A stretch of 64,000 nt of DNA from Lachnospiraceae bacterium (GTDB taxonomy: Bacteria > Bacillota > Clostridia > Lachnospirales > Lachnospiraceae): positions 85,001 to 149,000 of the forward strand of contig JAFUVF010000058.1 in the NCBI GenBank assembly GCA_017483735.1, in the 5' to 3' direction. The notes below the pieces were generated by a model, which was not told the origin of the DNA, searched no databases, and saw nothing but the letters and a program-made list of their open reading frames with translations. The position numbers were made by a program, and so were the translations under genes. Positions within the stretch are counted from its first letter, which is position 1. Each line of letters starts with the position of its first letter. This document shows, piece by piece, positions 26,418 through 35,640 of the stretch.

Positions 26418-26975
26418 TTACAGCTTATTTTTTAGGGTATCCAAAGTGTTGTCAATGATGCTGTCAAAGATTATTGAGGTGGTGTGCGCCAACTTCTCCA
26501 CAGGGATATCATAGCTGTTTCTTATCCATTCAATCACAAATGAGCGCAGCACCAGAGAAATTATGTGGGTGCTGAATTTCTGCTTTTCGGGCGAAAGCGC
26601 ATATTCATCATAATAGAATTGAAAATGCGTCTCGGTCAGCTTATCCATAGTCGTATTGAGATACTTGATAAATATATCCCTGGCGGAGGAATAATATACA
26701 TGATTGACAAAGTCCTTGTGTCTCTTCATAAGGCTGAGCGCCTCACAGAGGTCAGCCTCCATATCTCCCCGTTTTTCGCTGTTTGTGGCAAGAATAACCT
26801 GCTGTTCGAACACATCGCTCAGCACGGCAAAAATATCAGAATAATGGTAGTAGAAGGTATTTCTGTTGATTCCGCACTCCTTTGTAAGCTCTGAAACCGT
26901 AATCTCATCGATACAGCGTTTCTCCACCATGGATACAAAGGTTTCTGTTATAGCTTTTTTCGTAAACTTAGTCAT
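26418..26975 (-). CDS. TetR/AcrR family transcriptional regulator
   Basis: This gene encodes 185 residues. The N-terminal helix-turn-helix (ITETFVSMVEKRCIDEITVSELTKECGINRNTFYYHYSDIFAVLSDV) is typical of the DhaS/TetR_C-type branch: residues 9-55 bind DNA, and the rest is a ligand-binding/dimer domain. I use the ATG at 26975, where family homology begins; the frame runs 72 codons upstream through an A/T-rich non-coding region. A TATAAT box ends 9 bases before this ATG with TTGATA 17 bases upstream of it, so the message is probably leaderless. A perfect palindrome abuts the -35 box and may be its own operator. No transporter gene adjoins it, so its target is unknown. Confidence 0.88.
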   Translation of the reverse strand: MTKFTKKAITETFVSMVEKRCIDEITVSELTKECGINRNTFYYHYSDIFAVLSDVFEQQVILATNSEKRGDMEADLCEALSLMKRHKDFVNHVYYSSARDIFIKYLNTTMDKLTETHFQFYYDEYALSPEKQKFSTHIISLVLRSFVIEWIRNSYDIPVEKLAHTTSIIFDSIIDNTLDTLKNKL

Positions 26976-26984
26976 AGCATAGTG

Positions 26985-27013
26985 ATTATATTTTATATTT
27001 TTTAAAATATCAA
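26985..27013 (-). promoter_or_regulatory. promoter of the TetR-type regulator
   Basis: On the minus strand TTGATA (27013-27008) and TATAAT (26990-26985) are separated by 17 bases; the ATG lies 9 bases past the -10 box. Confidence 0.7.
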
Positions 27014-27025
27014 TATCTAAGATAT
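27013..27025. promoter_or_regulatory. candidate operator palindrome
   Basis: The perfect 13-base palindrome ATATCTAAGATAT touches the -35 box of the TetR-type gene, a common place for an autorepressor site. Being all A/T apart from two bases, it could also be chance. Confidence 0.35.
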
Positions 27026-27096
27026 AATAACTGCGCGGCAATTCCATCCGTGAAATTGCCAAACGCTTGTTATTATACCACAAGCATCCGTGCTTA

Positions 27097-27105
27097 TGAT
27101 ATAAT
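27097..27105 (+). promoter_or_regulatory. extended -10 promoter of uvrC
   Basis: TGATATAAT is an extended -10 element (TG-N-TATAAT) that ends 6 bases before the uvrC ATG. I see no good -35 box, as is usual for extended -10 promoters. Transcription should begin at or next to the start codon. Confidence 0.6.
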
Positions 27106-27111
27106 GATCCT

Positions 27112-28974
27112 ATGTTCAATGTCGAAGAGGAATTAAAAAAGCTTCCGAAGGAACCGGGCGTATATATAATGCATGATAAGAACGATACCATCCTCTATGT
27201 GGGAAAGGCGGTAAACCTGCACAACAGGGTGCGTTCTTATTTCCGGGAAAACATAGGGCGGGGACCTGCCATAGACAGGATGGTGGAGCAGATTGCCCGT
27301 TTTGAATATATAATCACGGACTCCGAGCTGGAGGCGTTAGTGCTTGAAAACAATCTCATCAAGGAGCATTCGCCGAAATACAATACCCTGCTTAAGGATG
27401 ACAAAACATATCCGTACATAAAGGTTACATTATCGGAGGATTATCCCCGCATTATGTTTTCAAGAAGCATAAAGAGGGATAAATCCAAATATTTTGGACC
27501 ATACAGCTCCGCCGGCGCAGTAAAGGATACGATAGAGCTTTTGAACAAGCTGTATAAGCTGAGAACCTGCAACCGTGTACTCCCCAGGGATATAGGTATG
27601 GGGCGTCCATGTCTTAATTATCACATAGGACAATGTCTTGCCCCCTGTCAGGGCTATGTTTCCAAGGAGGAATACAGAAAACAGGTGGAGGGGGCTATGG
27701 ACTTTTTGAACGGAAATTATTCCCCTATACTTAAAAGCCTCGAAGAAAAGATGAAAACCGCATCGGAAAATATGGAGTTCGAGGAGGCGGCAAAATACAG
27801 AGACCTGTATAATTCTGTAAGGAGTGTCGCACAGAAGCAGAAGATATCCGACAGCACATTGGAGGACAGGGACATTGTGGCGCTGTATCAGGACGAAACG
27901 GATGCTGTAGTGCAGGTATTCTTTGTTCGTGACGGCAAAATGATAGGCAGGGAGCACTATTACATGACCAATGTGGCAGGGATTCCCAAGGAGGAGGTGC
28001 TGCAGGATTTTATTAAGCAGTTCTATGCCGGAACACCTTTTATACCGAGGGAGCTGTTTTTGCAGTATGAGATTGAGGATATGTCGGTAATAGAGGACTG
28101 GCTCTCCGAAAAAAGAGGCTCACGGATGCACATAATTGTGCCCAGAATAGGAAGCAAGGAGAAGCTTGTGGAATTGGCGGCGCAGAATGCCAAGCTTATT
28201 CTTTCTCAGGACAGAGAGAAGTTTAAGCGTGAGGAGGGACGCACCATAGGGGCGGTAAAGGAGATTGCGGATATATTGCAGATGGAAAGAATTGACCGCA
28301 TGGAGGCATTTGATATATCCAACACCAATGGCTTTGAAAATGTGGGCTCAATGGTGGTCTTTGAGAAGGGCAAGCCGAAGCGCAGCGATTACAGAAAGTT
28401 TAAGATACGTTCAGTGTCAGGACCCGACGATTATGCCTGCATGAAGGAGGTTCTGACCAGAAGATTCCTGCATGGCATGGACGAGAAAAAGGAGCTTAAG
28501 GAGAAGCAGATAGATGAAACGTACGGAAGCTTTACGAGATTTCCGGATCTGCTCCTCATGGACGGCGGCAGAGGTCAGGTAAATATTGCGCTGCAGGTTC
28601 TGTCGGAGCTTCATATAGATATACCTGTCTGCGGTATGGTAAAGGATGACACTCACTCTACGAGAGGGCTTTATTACAATAATGTGGAGCTTCCGATAGA
28701 TACACATTCCGAGGGCTTTAAGCTCATAACCCGCATACAGGACGAGGCGCACCGCTTTGCAATAGAATATCACAAATCCTTGAGGAGTAAGGCTCAGGTA
28801 AAGTCCGTGCTTGATGATATTCCCGGAGTGGGTCCCGCAAGAAGAAAGGCTCTTATGAAGTATTTCAGAGCCTTTGAGGATATAAAGAACGCCTCGGAGG
28901 AGGAGCTTGCAAGCATTCCGGAGATTGATTCAAAGACTGCAAAAAGTATTGTGGAATTCTTTAAAAAAGGGTAA
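27112..28974 (+). CDS. uvrC: excinuclease ABC subunit C
   Basis: This gene encodes 620 residues of the nuclease that makes both incisions in nucleotide excision repair. The GIY-YIG domain is at the N-terminus ([19 protein letters not shown], about 15-90), then a Cys-rich region ([13 protein letters not shown]), the UVR motif (about 205-235), the RNase H-like domain ([11 protein letters not shown], with HSTRGL later) and the C-terminal helix-hairpin-helix ([16 protein letters not shown]). No Shine-Dalgarno sequence precedes the ATG; the extended -10 box is only 6 bases away, so the message is probably leaderless. Confidence 0.96.
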   Translation: MFNVEEELKKLPKEPGVYIMHDKNDTILYVGKAVNLHNRVRSYFRENIGRGPAIDRMVEQIARFEYIITDSELEALVLENNLIKEHSPKYNTLLKDDKTYPYIKVTLSEDYPRIMFSRSIKRDKSKYFGPYSSAGAVKDTIELLNKLYKLRTCNRVLPRDIGMGRPCLNYHIGQCLAPCQGYVSKEEYRKQVEGAMDFLNGNYSPILKSLEEKMKTASENMEFEEAAKYRDLYNSVRSVAQKQKISDSTLEDRDIVALYQDETDAVVQVFFVRDGKMIGREHYYMTNVAGIPKEEVLQDFIKQFYAGTPFIPRELFLQYEIEDMSVIEDWLSEKRGSRMHIIVPRIGSKEKLVELAAQNAKLILSQDREKFKREEGRTIGAVKEIADILQMERIDRMEAFDISNTNGFENVGSMVVFEKGKPKRSDYRKFKIRSVSGPDDYACMKEVLTRRFLHGMDEKKELKEKQIDETYGSFTRFPDLLLMDGGRGQVNIALQVLSELHIDIPVCGMVKDDTHSTRGLYYNNVELPIDTHSEGFKLITRIQDEAHRFAIEYHKSLRSKAQVKSVLDDIPGVGPARRKALMKYFRAFEDIKNASEEELASIPEIDSKTAKSIVEFFKKG

Positions 28975-28986
28975 AATAAAAATGTT

Positions 28987-29910
28987 ATGGATATTTCAGT
29001 TGTAATACCGGTATACGGTTGTAAAAAGGCGATTCCGGAGCTTCACAGAAGGCTTACGGAAACTCTTTCAAAAATTGCAGAAACCTATGAGATAATCCTT
29101 GTGGATGATTATTGTCCGCAGAATTCATGGGAGGAGATAGAGAAGGTGTGCGCCATCGACAGGAACGTTGTAGGCATACATTTCTCCAGAAATTTCGGGC
29201 AGATACGTGCCATTACCGCCGGACTTGACAGAAGTATAGGAGACTGGGTTGTGGTAATGGACTGCGACCTTCAGGACAGACCGGAAAGCATAGAGGAGCT
29301 ATACAACAAGGCAAAGGAAGGCTATGATGTGGTCTTTGCCAGCAGGGTAAACAGAAAAGACACCTTTGTTACGAAGCTTTTGTCAAAGGGATTTTATAAG
29401 GTATACAGCTATTTTACAGGGGGATATTACGACCCATCGTTGTGCAATTTCAGCATTTCAAAGCGGATAGTTATTGACAATTATTGCCGTATGAGGGAGC
29501 AGACCAGAGCGTTTACGATGTTCATAAAATGGCTTGGCTTCAAGCAGACATCCGTTCCGGTGGAGGAGGATGCAAGATTTGAGGGCAAATCCTCATATAA
29601 TTTCAAAAAGAAGCTGAATCTTGCATTGGAGATTATAACAACGCAGTCCAACAGGCCTCTTCTTTTTTCAGTAAAGATAGGGTTCATTATCGCTTTGATT
29701 GCACTGTTTTACATTGTTTTTCTTGTAATAAGAAACCTGTTTGTAGGAGATTTAACACTTGGATGGACTACGATAATCGCCTCAATATACTTAATGGGCG
29801 GAGTGCTTCTCTGTGCAGTAGGATTGGTCGGCCTGTATGTAGGAAATATATTTAACGAGACAAAGAATAGACCGATATATGTTGTCGCAGAAATATTGAA
29901 TGAGCATTAA
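28987..29910 (+). CDS. GT2 family glycosyltransferase with C-terminal membrane anchor (polyprenyl-phosphate sugar synthase-like)
   Basis: This gene encodes 307 residues. The N-terminal GT-A domain has VVIPVYG, VDDYCPQNSW and the catalytic MDCDLQDRPE. Two membrane segments (about 232-255 and 266-290) end in a short tail. This is the layout of GtrB/ArnC/DPM1-like enzymes, which move a sugar from a nucleotide donor to undecaprenyl phosphate on the inner membrane face. It is the first gene of a five-gene cassette with an SDR, an ATP-grasp enzyme and two SMR-like proteins. The 12-base gap after uvrC suggests read-through from that gene. The sugar is not predictable. Confidence 0.88.
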   Translation: MDISVVIPVYGCKKAIPELHRRLTETLSKIAETYEIILVDDYCPQNSWEEIEKVCAIDRNVVGIHFSRNFGQIRAITAGLDRSIGDWVVVMDCDLQDRPESIEELYNKAKEGYDVVFASRVNRKDTFVTKLLSKGFYKVYSYFTGGYYDPSLCNFSISKRIVIDNYCRMREQTRAFTMFIKWLGFKQTSVPVEEDARFEGKSSYNFKKKLNLALEIITTQSNRPLLFSVKIGFIIALIALFYIVFLVIRNLFVGDLTLGWTTIIASIYLMGGVLLCAVGLVGLYVGNIFNETKNRPIYVVAEILNEH

Positions 29911-29921
29911 GGAATGAAAAT

Positions 29922-30935
29922 ATGTATATAATTATCGGTGCCACCGGATTTATAGGTGTGTACACAACGGAATATTTTCTGAAGCACGGAGAACGAGTGG
30001 TTGCCGCCGGCAGAAACAAGAAGGTTGCAGAGCTTTTACAGAATATGGGGGCGGATTATATTGAGCTTGATGTTACTTCAAAGGATGATTTTGATAAATT
30101 GCCGACGGACGGCGTGGATGGAGTGATCCTTTTGGCGGGGCTGCTTCCTGCGAATACTACGGCAGACCTGAAAATTGAGGAAAATGCAGCGGACTATTTT
30201 GAGGTCAATGTAAAGGGTGCAATAAATGTTTTGGAATACTGCCGTAAGAACGGGATTAAAAGAGTTATAGGAAACTGCAGTTATTCCGATGTCTCGGGAG
30301 CTTGGGGCAAGGGATATGAGATTACCGAGGAGGAGCCGAGGAATTTCAAATTTACCGGAGACCACGCAGTATACGTGATTAGCAGGAATGCCTGTAATGA
30401 TGTTATGGAGTATTACAATGAGCAGCACGGGCTTAGATGTGCATGGTTCAGATTTCCGCCGGTGTACGGAGTGGGACCGCACGGTACAATCTATGTCGAC
30501 GGAGTTCCGAAAAAGTCCGGTATTGCAACCTTTATCGACAATGCCTGTGAAGGGAAGGATATAGAAATATGGGGAGATCCCCATATAAAGAGGGATATTA
30601 TATACGTAAAGGACGTTGCCAGAGCGTACTATCTCGCAATGAAGAGCGATAAGACCTATGGTCTGTATAATATGACAGGACATGTACAGATTGACCTTGA
30701 AGAGCAGGTAAGAACCGTAATAGATGTATTTGGAAATAAAAAACATCCCTCAAGAGTTATATACAGACCCGAAAAGCCCAATTCCACACCTTCATATCTT
30801 TACAGTATGGAGAAGGCAAAAAGAGATTTTGATTTCGAACCGGAGTACAGGGATTATAAAAAAATGATGCTGGATTATAAGGATGTTCTGGAAAGCAGGG
30901 AATGGGAACAGCTTATCACAACAAGAAGAAAGTGA
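29922..30935 (+). CDS. NAD-dependent epimerase/dehydratase (extended SDR)
   Basis: This gene encodes 337 residues. The Rossmann glycine motif GATGFIG is at residues 4-10 and the middle carries the active-site region with CSYSD and then YVISR, where most family members have YxxxK; the Lys is replaced by Arg. The C-terminal half has FPPVYGVGPHG and a substrate-binding domain. Extended SDR enzymes interconvert or dehydrate nucleotide sugars, so it could prepare the donor for the upstream glycosyltransferase. The Lys-to-Arg change may slow catalysis or reflect a subfamily trait. It sits 11 bases after the GT2 gene and 6 bases before the ATP-grasp gene. Confidence 0.87.
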   Translation: MYIIIGATGFIGVYTTEYFLKHGERVVAAGRNKKVAELLQNMGADYIELDVTSKDDFDKLPTDGVDGVILLAGLLPANTTADLKIEENAADYFEVNVKGAINVLEYCRKNGIKRVIGNCSYSDVSGAWGKGYEITEEEPRNFKFTGDHAVYVISRNACNDVMEYYNEQHGLRCAWFRFPPVYGVGPHGTIYVDGVPKKSGIATFIDNACEGKDIEIWGDPHIKRDIIYVKDVARAYYLAMKSDKTYGLYNMTGHVQIDLEEQVRTVIDVFGNKKHPSRVIYRPEKPNSTPSYLYSMEKAKRDFDFEPEYRDYKKMMLDYKDVLESREWEQLITTRRK

Positions 30936-30941
30936 TATGAT

Positions 30942-32102
30942 ATGAGAAAATTAGCCATAATCGGAGCTTCATATTTGCAGGAGCCGCTTATTGAAAAGGC
31001 AAAGGAGAATGGGATCGAGACCCATGTATTTGCCTGGGCAGCAGACGACGTGGGAGAAAAGTCTGCAGATTATTTCTACCCCATAAGTATTATAGAGAAG
31101 GACGAAATACTCAATAAATGCAGGGAGATAGGCATTGACGGAATATGCAGTATTGCCTCGGATTTGGCGGTGGTCACGGTAAATTATGTGGCGGAGAAGC
31201 TGGGACTTACGGGGAATACCATTGTCAGTACGGAAAAGTCCACCAATAAGCACAATATGAGACTTGCTTTTGAGAAGGAGGGGGATCCGTCTCCGAGAAG
31301 TATTCTTGTGAGGACAATCAAGGATGTCAAAGATAAGGAAATAGTTTATCCGGTAATAGTAAAGCCGCTTGACAGGTCAGGAAGCAGAGGTATCTTCAAA
31401 ATCTATGGCAGAGAAGGATTGGCGGAAGCGATAGAGGGCGCAGAGGAGCAGGGATTTATAAAGGAAGCGCTGATTGAGGAATATGTTGAAGGTAAGGAAT
31501 ACAGCATCGAATGTATCTCATACAAAGGAGAGCACCACTTTCTTGCGCTGACGGAAAAGTATACCACGGGGGCGCCGCATTTTATAGAGACAGGGCATAT
31601 TGAGCCTGCAAAGCTGGATGATGAGATGCGGGTAAAAGTGAAAAAAGTGATTTTCCATGCGCTTGACTCGTTGGAAATTACTTACGGCGCATCTCATTCC
31701 GAGATAAAGATTGATAAGGACGGAAATATAAAGATAATCGAGATCGGAGCCCGTATGGGAGGGGATTTTATAGGAAGCACTCTGGTGCACCACTCTACGG
31801 GAATAGATTTCGTGAAGGCGGTAATAGATATCGCATTGGGGAATGCGCCTGACCTTACGCCGGATATTGAACCTTCTCCAATAGGTGTGCATTTTATTTT
31901 TGGCAAAGAGGATGTCGCCGTACTTGAAAGATTAAAGGCAGAGCATGCGGAATATCTTTTGGAGTCGGAGGTATCAGACGAAATAGGAGGAGAGGTCACG
32001 GACAGCTCCACCAGATTTGGTTATTATATAATTAAGGCACCGACCATAAAAGAGGTTCAAAGATATATGCCGGCGCATGAGGAATACGATGAAGAAGGCT
32101 AA
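30942..32102 (+). CDS. ATP-grasp enzyme (carboxylate-amine ligase type)
   Basis: This gene encodes 386 residues. A preATP-grasp Rossmann-like N-terminal domain (about 1-105) is followed by the ATP-grasp fold: PVIVKPLDRSGSRGIFKI (ATP-lysine loop), EALIEEYVEGKEYSIECIS, and the metal-binding segment KIIEIGARMGGDF. Family members join a carboxylate to an amine or thiol through an acyl phosphate. Within this cassette it might attach an amino acid to a sugar or lipid intermediate, which is inference. Its 3' end overlaps the first SMR-like gene by 14 bases. Confidence 0.85.
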   Translation: MRKLAIIGASYLQEPLIEKAKENGIETHVFAWAADDVGEKSADYFYPISIIEKDEILNKCREIGIDGICSIASDLAVVTVNYVAEKLGLTGNTIVSTEKSTNKHNMRLAFEKEGDPSPRSILVRTIKDVKDKEIVYPVIVKPLDRSGSRGIFKIYGREGLAEAIEGAEEQGFIKEALIEEYVEGKEYSIECISYKGEHHFLALTEKYTTGAPHFIETGHIEPAKLDDEMRVKVKKVIFHALDSLEITYGASHSEIKIDKDGNIKIIEIGARMGGDFIGSTLVHHSTGIDFVKAVIDIALGNAPDLTPDIEPSPIGVHFIFGKEDVAVLERLKAEHAEYLLESEVSDEIGGEVTDSSTRFGYYIIKAPTIKEVQRYMPAHEEYDEEG

Positions 32103-32448
32103 ATATATATTGCTTTTAAATATTCTTTTGCTTATGTTTTCCCTTGCCACAATTATGAGCAAGCTTGCGTCGAAGGAGGAGTTCTTAAGCTTTCGCTTTA
32201 TACTCTGCTATGGGGGACTCATAGCTATACTGGGAATATATGCCATAGGCTGGCAGCAGATTATTAAAAAGCTTCCGCTGTCTCTCGCATACTGCAACAA
32301 GGCGATAACCATAGTGTGGGCGATAGTCTGGGGATATCTGATTTTCAAGGAGGCGATAACGCCGGGAAAGGTAATAGGAGCGATAATGGTAATTGCGGGT
32401 GTTGTACTCTTTGTGCTCTCCGACGACGCTACGGAGGATAAGCCATGA
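32089..32448 (+). CDS. SMR/EamA-like small membrane protein, subunit 1
   Basis: This gene encodes 119 residues with four membrane segments, similar to ArnE/ArnF and small multidrug resistance proteins. It has a central LSLAYCNKAITIVWAIVWGYLIFKEAIT stretch matching the SMR/EamA signature (LAYA.W..., then a loop with acidic residue and G). I chose the ATG at 32089 with GAGGA 5 bases upstream. It overlaps the ATP-grasp gene and the next SMR-like gene, so the two small proteins are probably made in equal amounts and act as a heterodimer. In ArnE/ArnF pairs the complex flips a lipid-linked aminosugar. Confidence 0.82.
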   Translation: MKKAKYILLLNILLLMFSLATIMSKLASKEEFLSFRFILCYGGLIAILGIYAIGWQQIIKKLPLSLAYCNKAITIVWAIVWGYLIFKEAITPGKVIGAIMVIAGVVLFVLSDDATEDKP

Positions 32449-32798
32449 TTTCTTGGCCTCATGCAGCGCTTATATTAGGAGCAACATTTCTTGCGGCAAT
32501 CTCTCAGGTAATGTTAAAGAAAGCCGCCGAAAAGGAATATAAGTCGAAAATATACGAATACCTCAATCCCCTGGTAATATTTGCTTATGTGATATTTGTG
32601 GTAACGACCTTCCTCGATATCTTTGCGTACAGGGGCGTGCCATTGTCGCTTGGTCCGGTATTGGAAGCCACAAGCTACATATATGTGACGATATTTGGCG
32701 TTAAGATATTCGGGGAAAAGATAAATAAAAGAAAGCTTTTGGCATTAGCTTTGATAATTTTCGGTATAATCGTGTATGCGGTCATCGGGAACAGATAA
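32445..32798 (+). CDS. SMR/EamA-like small membrane protein, subunit 2
   Basis: This gene encodes 117 residues with four membrane segments. It starts with the SMR-like ALILGATFLAAISQVMLKKAAE and has a second conserved region FAYRGVPLSLGPVLEATSYIYVTIFGVKIFGEKI. The ATG overlaps the first subunit's stop by 4 bases. Paired SMR-like subunits with a GT2 upstream recall the arnC/arnE/arnF arrangement, in which the dimer moves a lipid-phosphate sugar across the membrane. hprK follows after 21 bases and may be read from the same transcript. Confidence 0.82.
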   Translation: MISWPHAALILGATFLAAISQVMLKKAAEKEYKSKIYEYLNPLVIFAYVIFVVTTFLDIFAYRGVPLSLGPVLEATSYIYVTIFGVKIFGEKINKRKLLALALIIFGIIVYAVIGNR

Positions 32799-32819
32799 TG
32801 CAAATGAAAGGAAAACGAT

Positions 32820-33773
32820 ATGGCGAGCGTAAGTTTGGACAAGGTTATTGAGCACTTGAATCTCACAAATCTAACTCCGGAGATTCCTACGGAGAAGATA
32901 AAGATCACACAGCCGGATATCAACAGACCGGCGCTGCAGATGGCAGGCTTTTTTGAATTTTTTGATGCCACCCGTCTGCAGATAATAGGATTTGTGGAAT
33001 ATTATTATATGAAGGAAAAGATAGACGATGATAACCGCCATGAGATATACACCCAGCTTCTCTCCTCGGAGGGAATGCCAGCGGTAATTTTCTGTAGGGA
33101 TCTGGAACCGGATGCCACATTCATACAATGCGCCAAGGAACAGGGAGTCCCGCTTCTCTCCACCAGAGATATAACCTCCAAATTCATGGCGGAGGCTATA
33201 AAATGGCTTTCGGATGAGCTTGCCCCCTGCATAACCGTTCACGGAGTTTTGGTGGATGTCTACGGCGAAGGTGTGCTTATCACAGGAGAGAGCGGTATCG
33301 GTAAATCCGAGGCGGCGCTGGAGCTCATAAAAAGAGGACACCGTCTGGTTACGGATGATGCGGTGGAAATCAGAAGAATATCGGATGATACGCTCATCGG
33401 AAGCTCACCGGATATCACGAAGAACTTCATAGAGCTAAGGGGAATCGGAATCGTGGATGTAAAGGCACTGTTCGGTGCCTCCTCGGTAAAGGATTCCCAG
33501 GAGATAGATTTGGTCATAAAGCTTGAAGACTGGGATAAGGAAAAGGAGTATGACAGACTGGGTCTCGAGGAGGACTATATTGAGTACCTCGGGAATAAGG
33601 TGGTATGTCATAACATACCCATACGTCCCGGACGAAATCTGGCAGTCATATGTGAAACGGCGGCGGCGGATCACAGACAGAAGAAGGCAGGCTACAGCGC
33701 AGCGAAGGAGCTCTATGCGAGATTCCAGAATTCTATGGCAAAAAGAGTAGAGGAGGAAAAGGACGAGCAATGA
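32820..33773 (+). CDS. hprK: HPr kinase/phosphorylase
   Basis: This gene encodes 317 residues of the bifunctional enzyme that phosphorylates and dephosphorylates Ser46 of HPr and Crh, controlling carbon catabolite repression. The N-terminal domain (1-130) is followed by the kinase domain with P-loop TGESGIGKSEAALEL and the HprK signature (ELIKRGHRLVTDDAVEI, then the Asp/Glu-rich IELRGIGIVDVKALFG). A likely partner, the Crh-like protein, is encoded five genes downstream in the same operon. The stop overlaps the start of glk by 4 bases. Confidence 0.95.
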   Translation: MASVSLDKVIEHLNLTNLTPEIPTEKIKITQPDINRPALQMAGFFEFFDATRLQIIGFVEYYYMKEKIDDDNRHEIYTQLLSSEGMPAVIFCRDLEPDATFIQCAKEQGVPLLSTRDITSKFMAEAIKWLSDELAPCITVHGVLVDVYGEGVLITGESGIGKSEAALELIKRGHRLVTDDAVEIRRISDDTLIGSSPDITKNFIELRGIGIVDVKALFGASSVKDSQEIDLVIKLEDWDKEKEYDRLGLEEDYIEYLGNKVVCHNIPIRPGRNLAVICETAAADHRQKKAGYSAAKELYARFQNSMAKRVEEEKDEQ

Positions 33774-34723
33774 AAAAGTATGCATTTGGTGTGGATATCG
33801 GCGGGACCACGGTAAAGATAGGACTTTTTGACAGGGAGGGAGCGATACTTGACAAGTGGGAAATCCCCACAAACAAGGAAAATCATGCGGAAAAGGTGCT
33901 CCCTGACATAGCATCCAGTCTTATATCCAAGCTTGCAGAAAAGGAGATTGCAAGGGAAGATATTGAGGGCATAGGAGTGGGCTCTCCGGGCTCCATTACA
34001 GCAGATGGATATTTGCGTTCTGCCGTCAATATAGGCTGGGAGGAGCTTGACCTTACGGGGGAGCTTACGAGGCTTACCGGCTTTCCCACAAAGGCTTCGA
34101 ATGACGCAAACGTGGCGGCGTTCGGAGAGATGTGGATGGGAGCAGGAAAAGGCTGCGACAATATACTTATGGTAACGCTGGGAACCGGTGTTGGAGGCGG
34201 TGTTATAGTAAATGGGGAGATATTGTCCGGCGCTACCGGAAGCGGAGGAGAGATTGGTCATATCCATGTAGAGGACAACGAGAATGAGCCCTGCAACTGT
34301 AAAAACTGCGGGTGCCTCGAGCAATACGGTTCCGCCACGGGTATCGCAAGGCTTGCAAGAAAGAGACTTGCAAAGGATAATGAGAAGAGCAGCTTAAGGG
34401 ATATAGAGCCGGATAAGCTTTCAGCAAAGGATGTCTTTGATGCGTTAAAGGCAGGGGATAAGCTTGCAAGGGAAGTCGGAGAACAGTTTGCGGATTATCT
34501 CGGGAAGGGTCTGGGAATAATCGCATCTGTGACCGACCCCGAAAGGATAGTCATAGGCGGAGGCGTGTCAAGGGCGGGAGAGATAATAATAGAGCTTGTG
34601 GAGCCTAAGTACAGAAAATATGCGTATCCCCCCTGCGGGAAGGCACAGGTGGTGCTTGCCACATTGGGAAATGACGCCGGAATATACGGCGCTGCAGGGC
34701 TTATATTGAGGAAGACAAAATAA
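33770..34723 (+). CDS. glk: ROK family glucokinase
   Basis: This gene encodes 317 residues. The ATP-binding start is GVDIGGTTVKIGLFD, followed by the sugar/ROK signature around GTGVGGGVIVNGEIL, and the ROK zinc site EIGHIHVEDN...CNCKNCGCLEQYGS. It phosphorylates glucose to glucose-6-phosphate. Its position between hprK and murB, with overlapping start codons on both sides, ties sugar entry to carbon control and cell wall synthesis in one operon. The symbol reflects ROK glucokinase function, which is likely but not proven for the exact sugar. Confidence 0.9.
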   Translation: MKKYAFGVDIGGTTVKIGLFDREGAILDKWEIPTNKENHAEKVLPDIASSLISKLAEKEIAREDIEGIGVGSPGSITADGYLRSAVNIGWEELDLTGELTRLTGFPTKASNDANVAAFGEMWMGAGKGCDNILMVTLGTGVGGGVIVNGEILSGATGSGGEIGHIHVEDNENEPCNCKNCGCLEQYGSATGIARLARKRLAKDNEKSSLRDIEPDKLSAKDVFDALKAGDKLAREVGEQFADYLGKGLGIIASVTDPERIVIGGGVSRAGEIIIELVEPKYRKYAYPPCGKAQVVLATLGNDAGIYGAAGLILRKTK

Positions 34724-35640
34724 TGGCGGAAATGGCTTTGGTAAAAGCACTGCTTTTGGATTTTCTTCCGAAGGCACGCATATATATGGATGAGTCCATG
34801 GCGAAGCATTCCTCCTTCAGAGCTGGGGGAGATGCGGCGTTTTATGTGGAAATCAGTTCCGCAGATGAGCTTGTCCGCATTATCCCCATACTTATAGCGG
34901 AGAAGGTGCCGTATGTGGTTTTGGGGAATGGAACTAATGTGCTGTTTCGTGACGAAGGCTATGCAGGCGTTGTCATGAAGCTTACGGGAGATTTTGAAAA
35001 CATAAGCGTAGATTATGACAAAATATCTGTGGGAGCAGCGGTGCCGCTGTCGAAGGCAGCGAGAGTATGTGAGGAAAATTCACTGACAGGCTTTGAATTT
35101 GCTGCCGGAATACCTGGAACCGCCGGGGGAGCCATGGTAATGAATGCCGGTGCCTACGGCTCCGAAATGAAGGATATAGTATATGAAGTGAAATGTATTT
35201 CCTTTGAGAATGATAAGCCGGAAAGCCTCTCTCTCTCAAATAAGGATATGGATTTCGGCTATCGGGAGAGCGTCATCAAAAAAAGGAGCTACATAGTGAC
35301 TGCCGTAACCTTTAAATTAGCGCAGGGGGACAAGGACAGTATCCGCTTTAATATGGAGAATCTTGCAAAGAAAAGACGGGACAAGCAGCCCTTGGAATTC
35401 CCGTCCGCAGGGAGTACCTTCAAGCGTCCGGACGGATTCTTTGCTGGAGCCCTTATCGAGCAGGCAGGGCTTAAGGGGTATTCTGTGGGAGACGCAGAGG
35501 TTTCCGAAAAGCATGCGGGCTTTGTCATAAATAAGGGGAATGCGACGGCAGGCGATATAATCGCGGTAATAGAGCATGTCAGGGAAAAGGTTTTTGAAAT
35601 GTCGGGGGTCAGATTGGAGACAGAGGTACATATATTATGA
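34723..35640 (+). CDS. murB: UDP-N-acetylenolpyruvoylglucosamine reductase
   Basis: This gene encodes 305 residues of the FAD enzyme that makes UDP-MurNAc in peptidoglycan synthesis. The FAD-binding N-terminal part has FRAGGDAAFYVEI and VLGNGTNVLFRDEG, and AGIPGTAGGAMVMNAGAYGSEMKD is the family hallmark. The C-terminal domain contains FPSAGSTFKRPDGFFAGALIEQAG, with catalytic Ser, typical of type II MurB. Start codon overlaps the glk stop (TAATG). Its location in an hprK-rapZ-whiA cluster is similar to other Firmicutes. Confidence 0.95.
   Translation: MAEMALVKALLLDFLPKARIYMDESMAKHSSFRAGGDAAFYVEISSADELVRIIPILIAEKVPYVVLGNGTNVLFRDEGYAGVVMKLTGDFENISVDYDKISVGAAVPLSKAARVCEENSLTGFEFAAGIPGTAGGAMVMNAGAYGSEMKDIVYEVKCISFENDKPESLSLSNKDMDFGYRESVIKKRSYIVTAVTFKLAQGDKDSIRFNMENLAKKRRDKQPLEFPSAGSTFKRPDGFFAGALIEQAGLKGYSVGDAEVSEKHAGFVINKGNATAGDIIAVIEHVREKVFEMSGVRLETEVHIL

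Noticed and set aside
26976..27191. N-terminal extension of the TetR-type regulator by 72 residues
   Set aside because: The stretch is A/T-rich, contains the promoter and palindrome, and has no ribosome site. Family homology starts at 26975.
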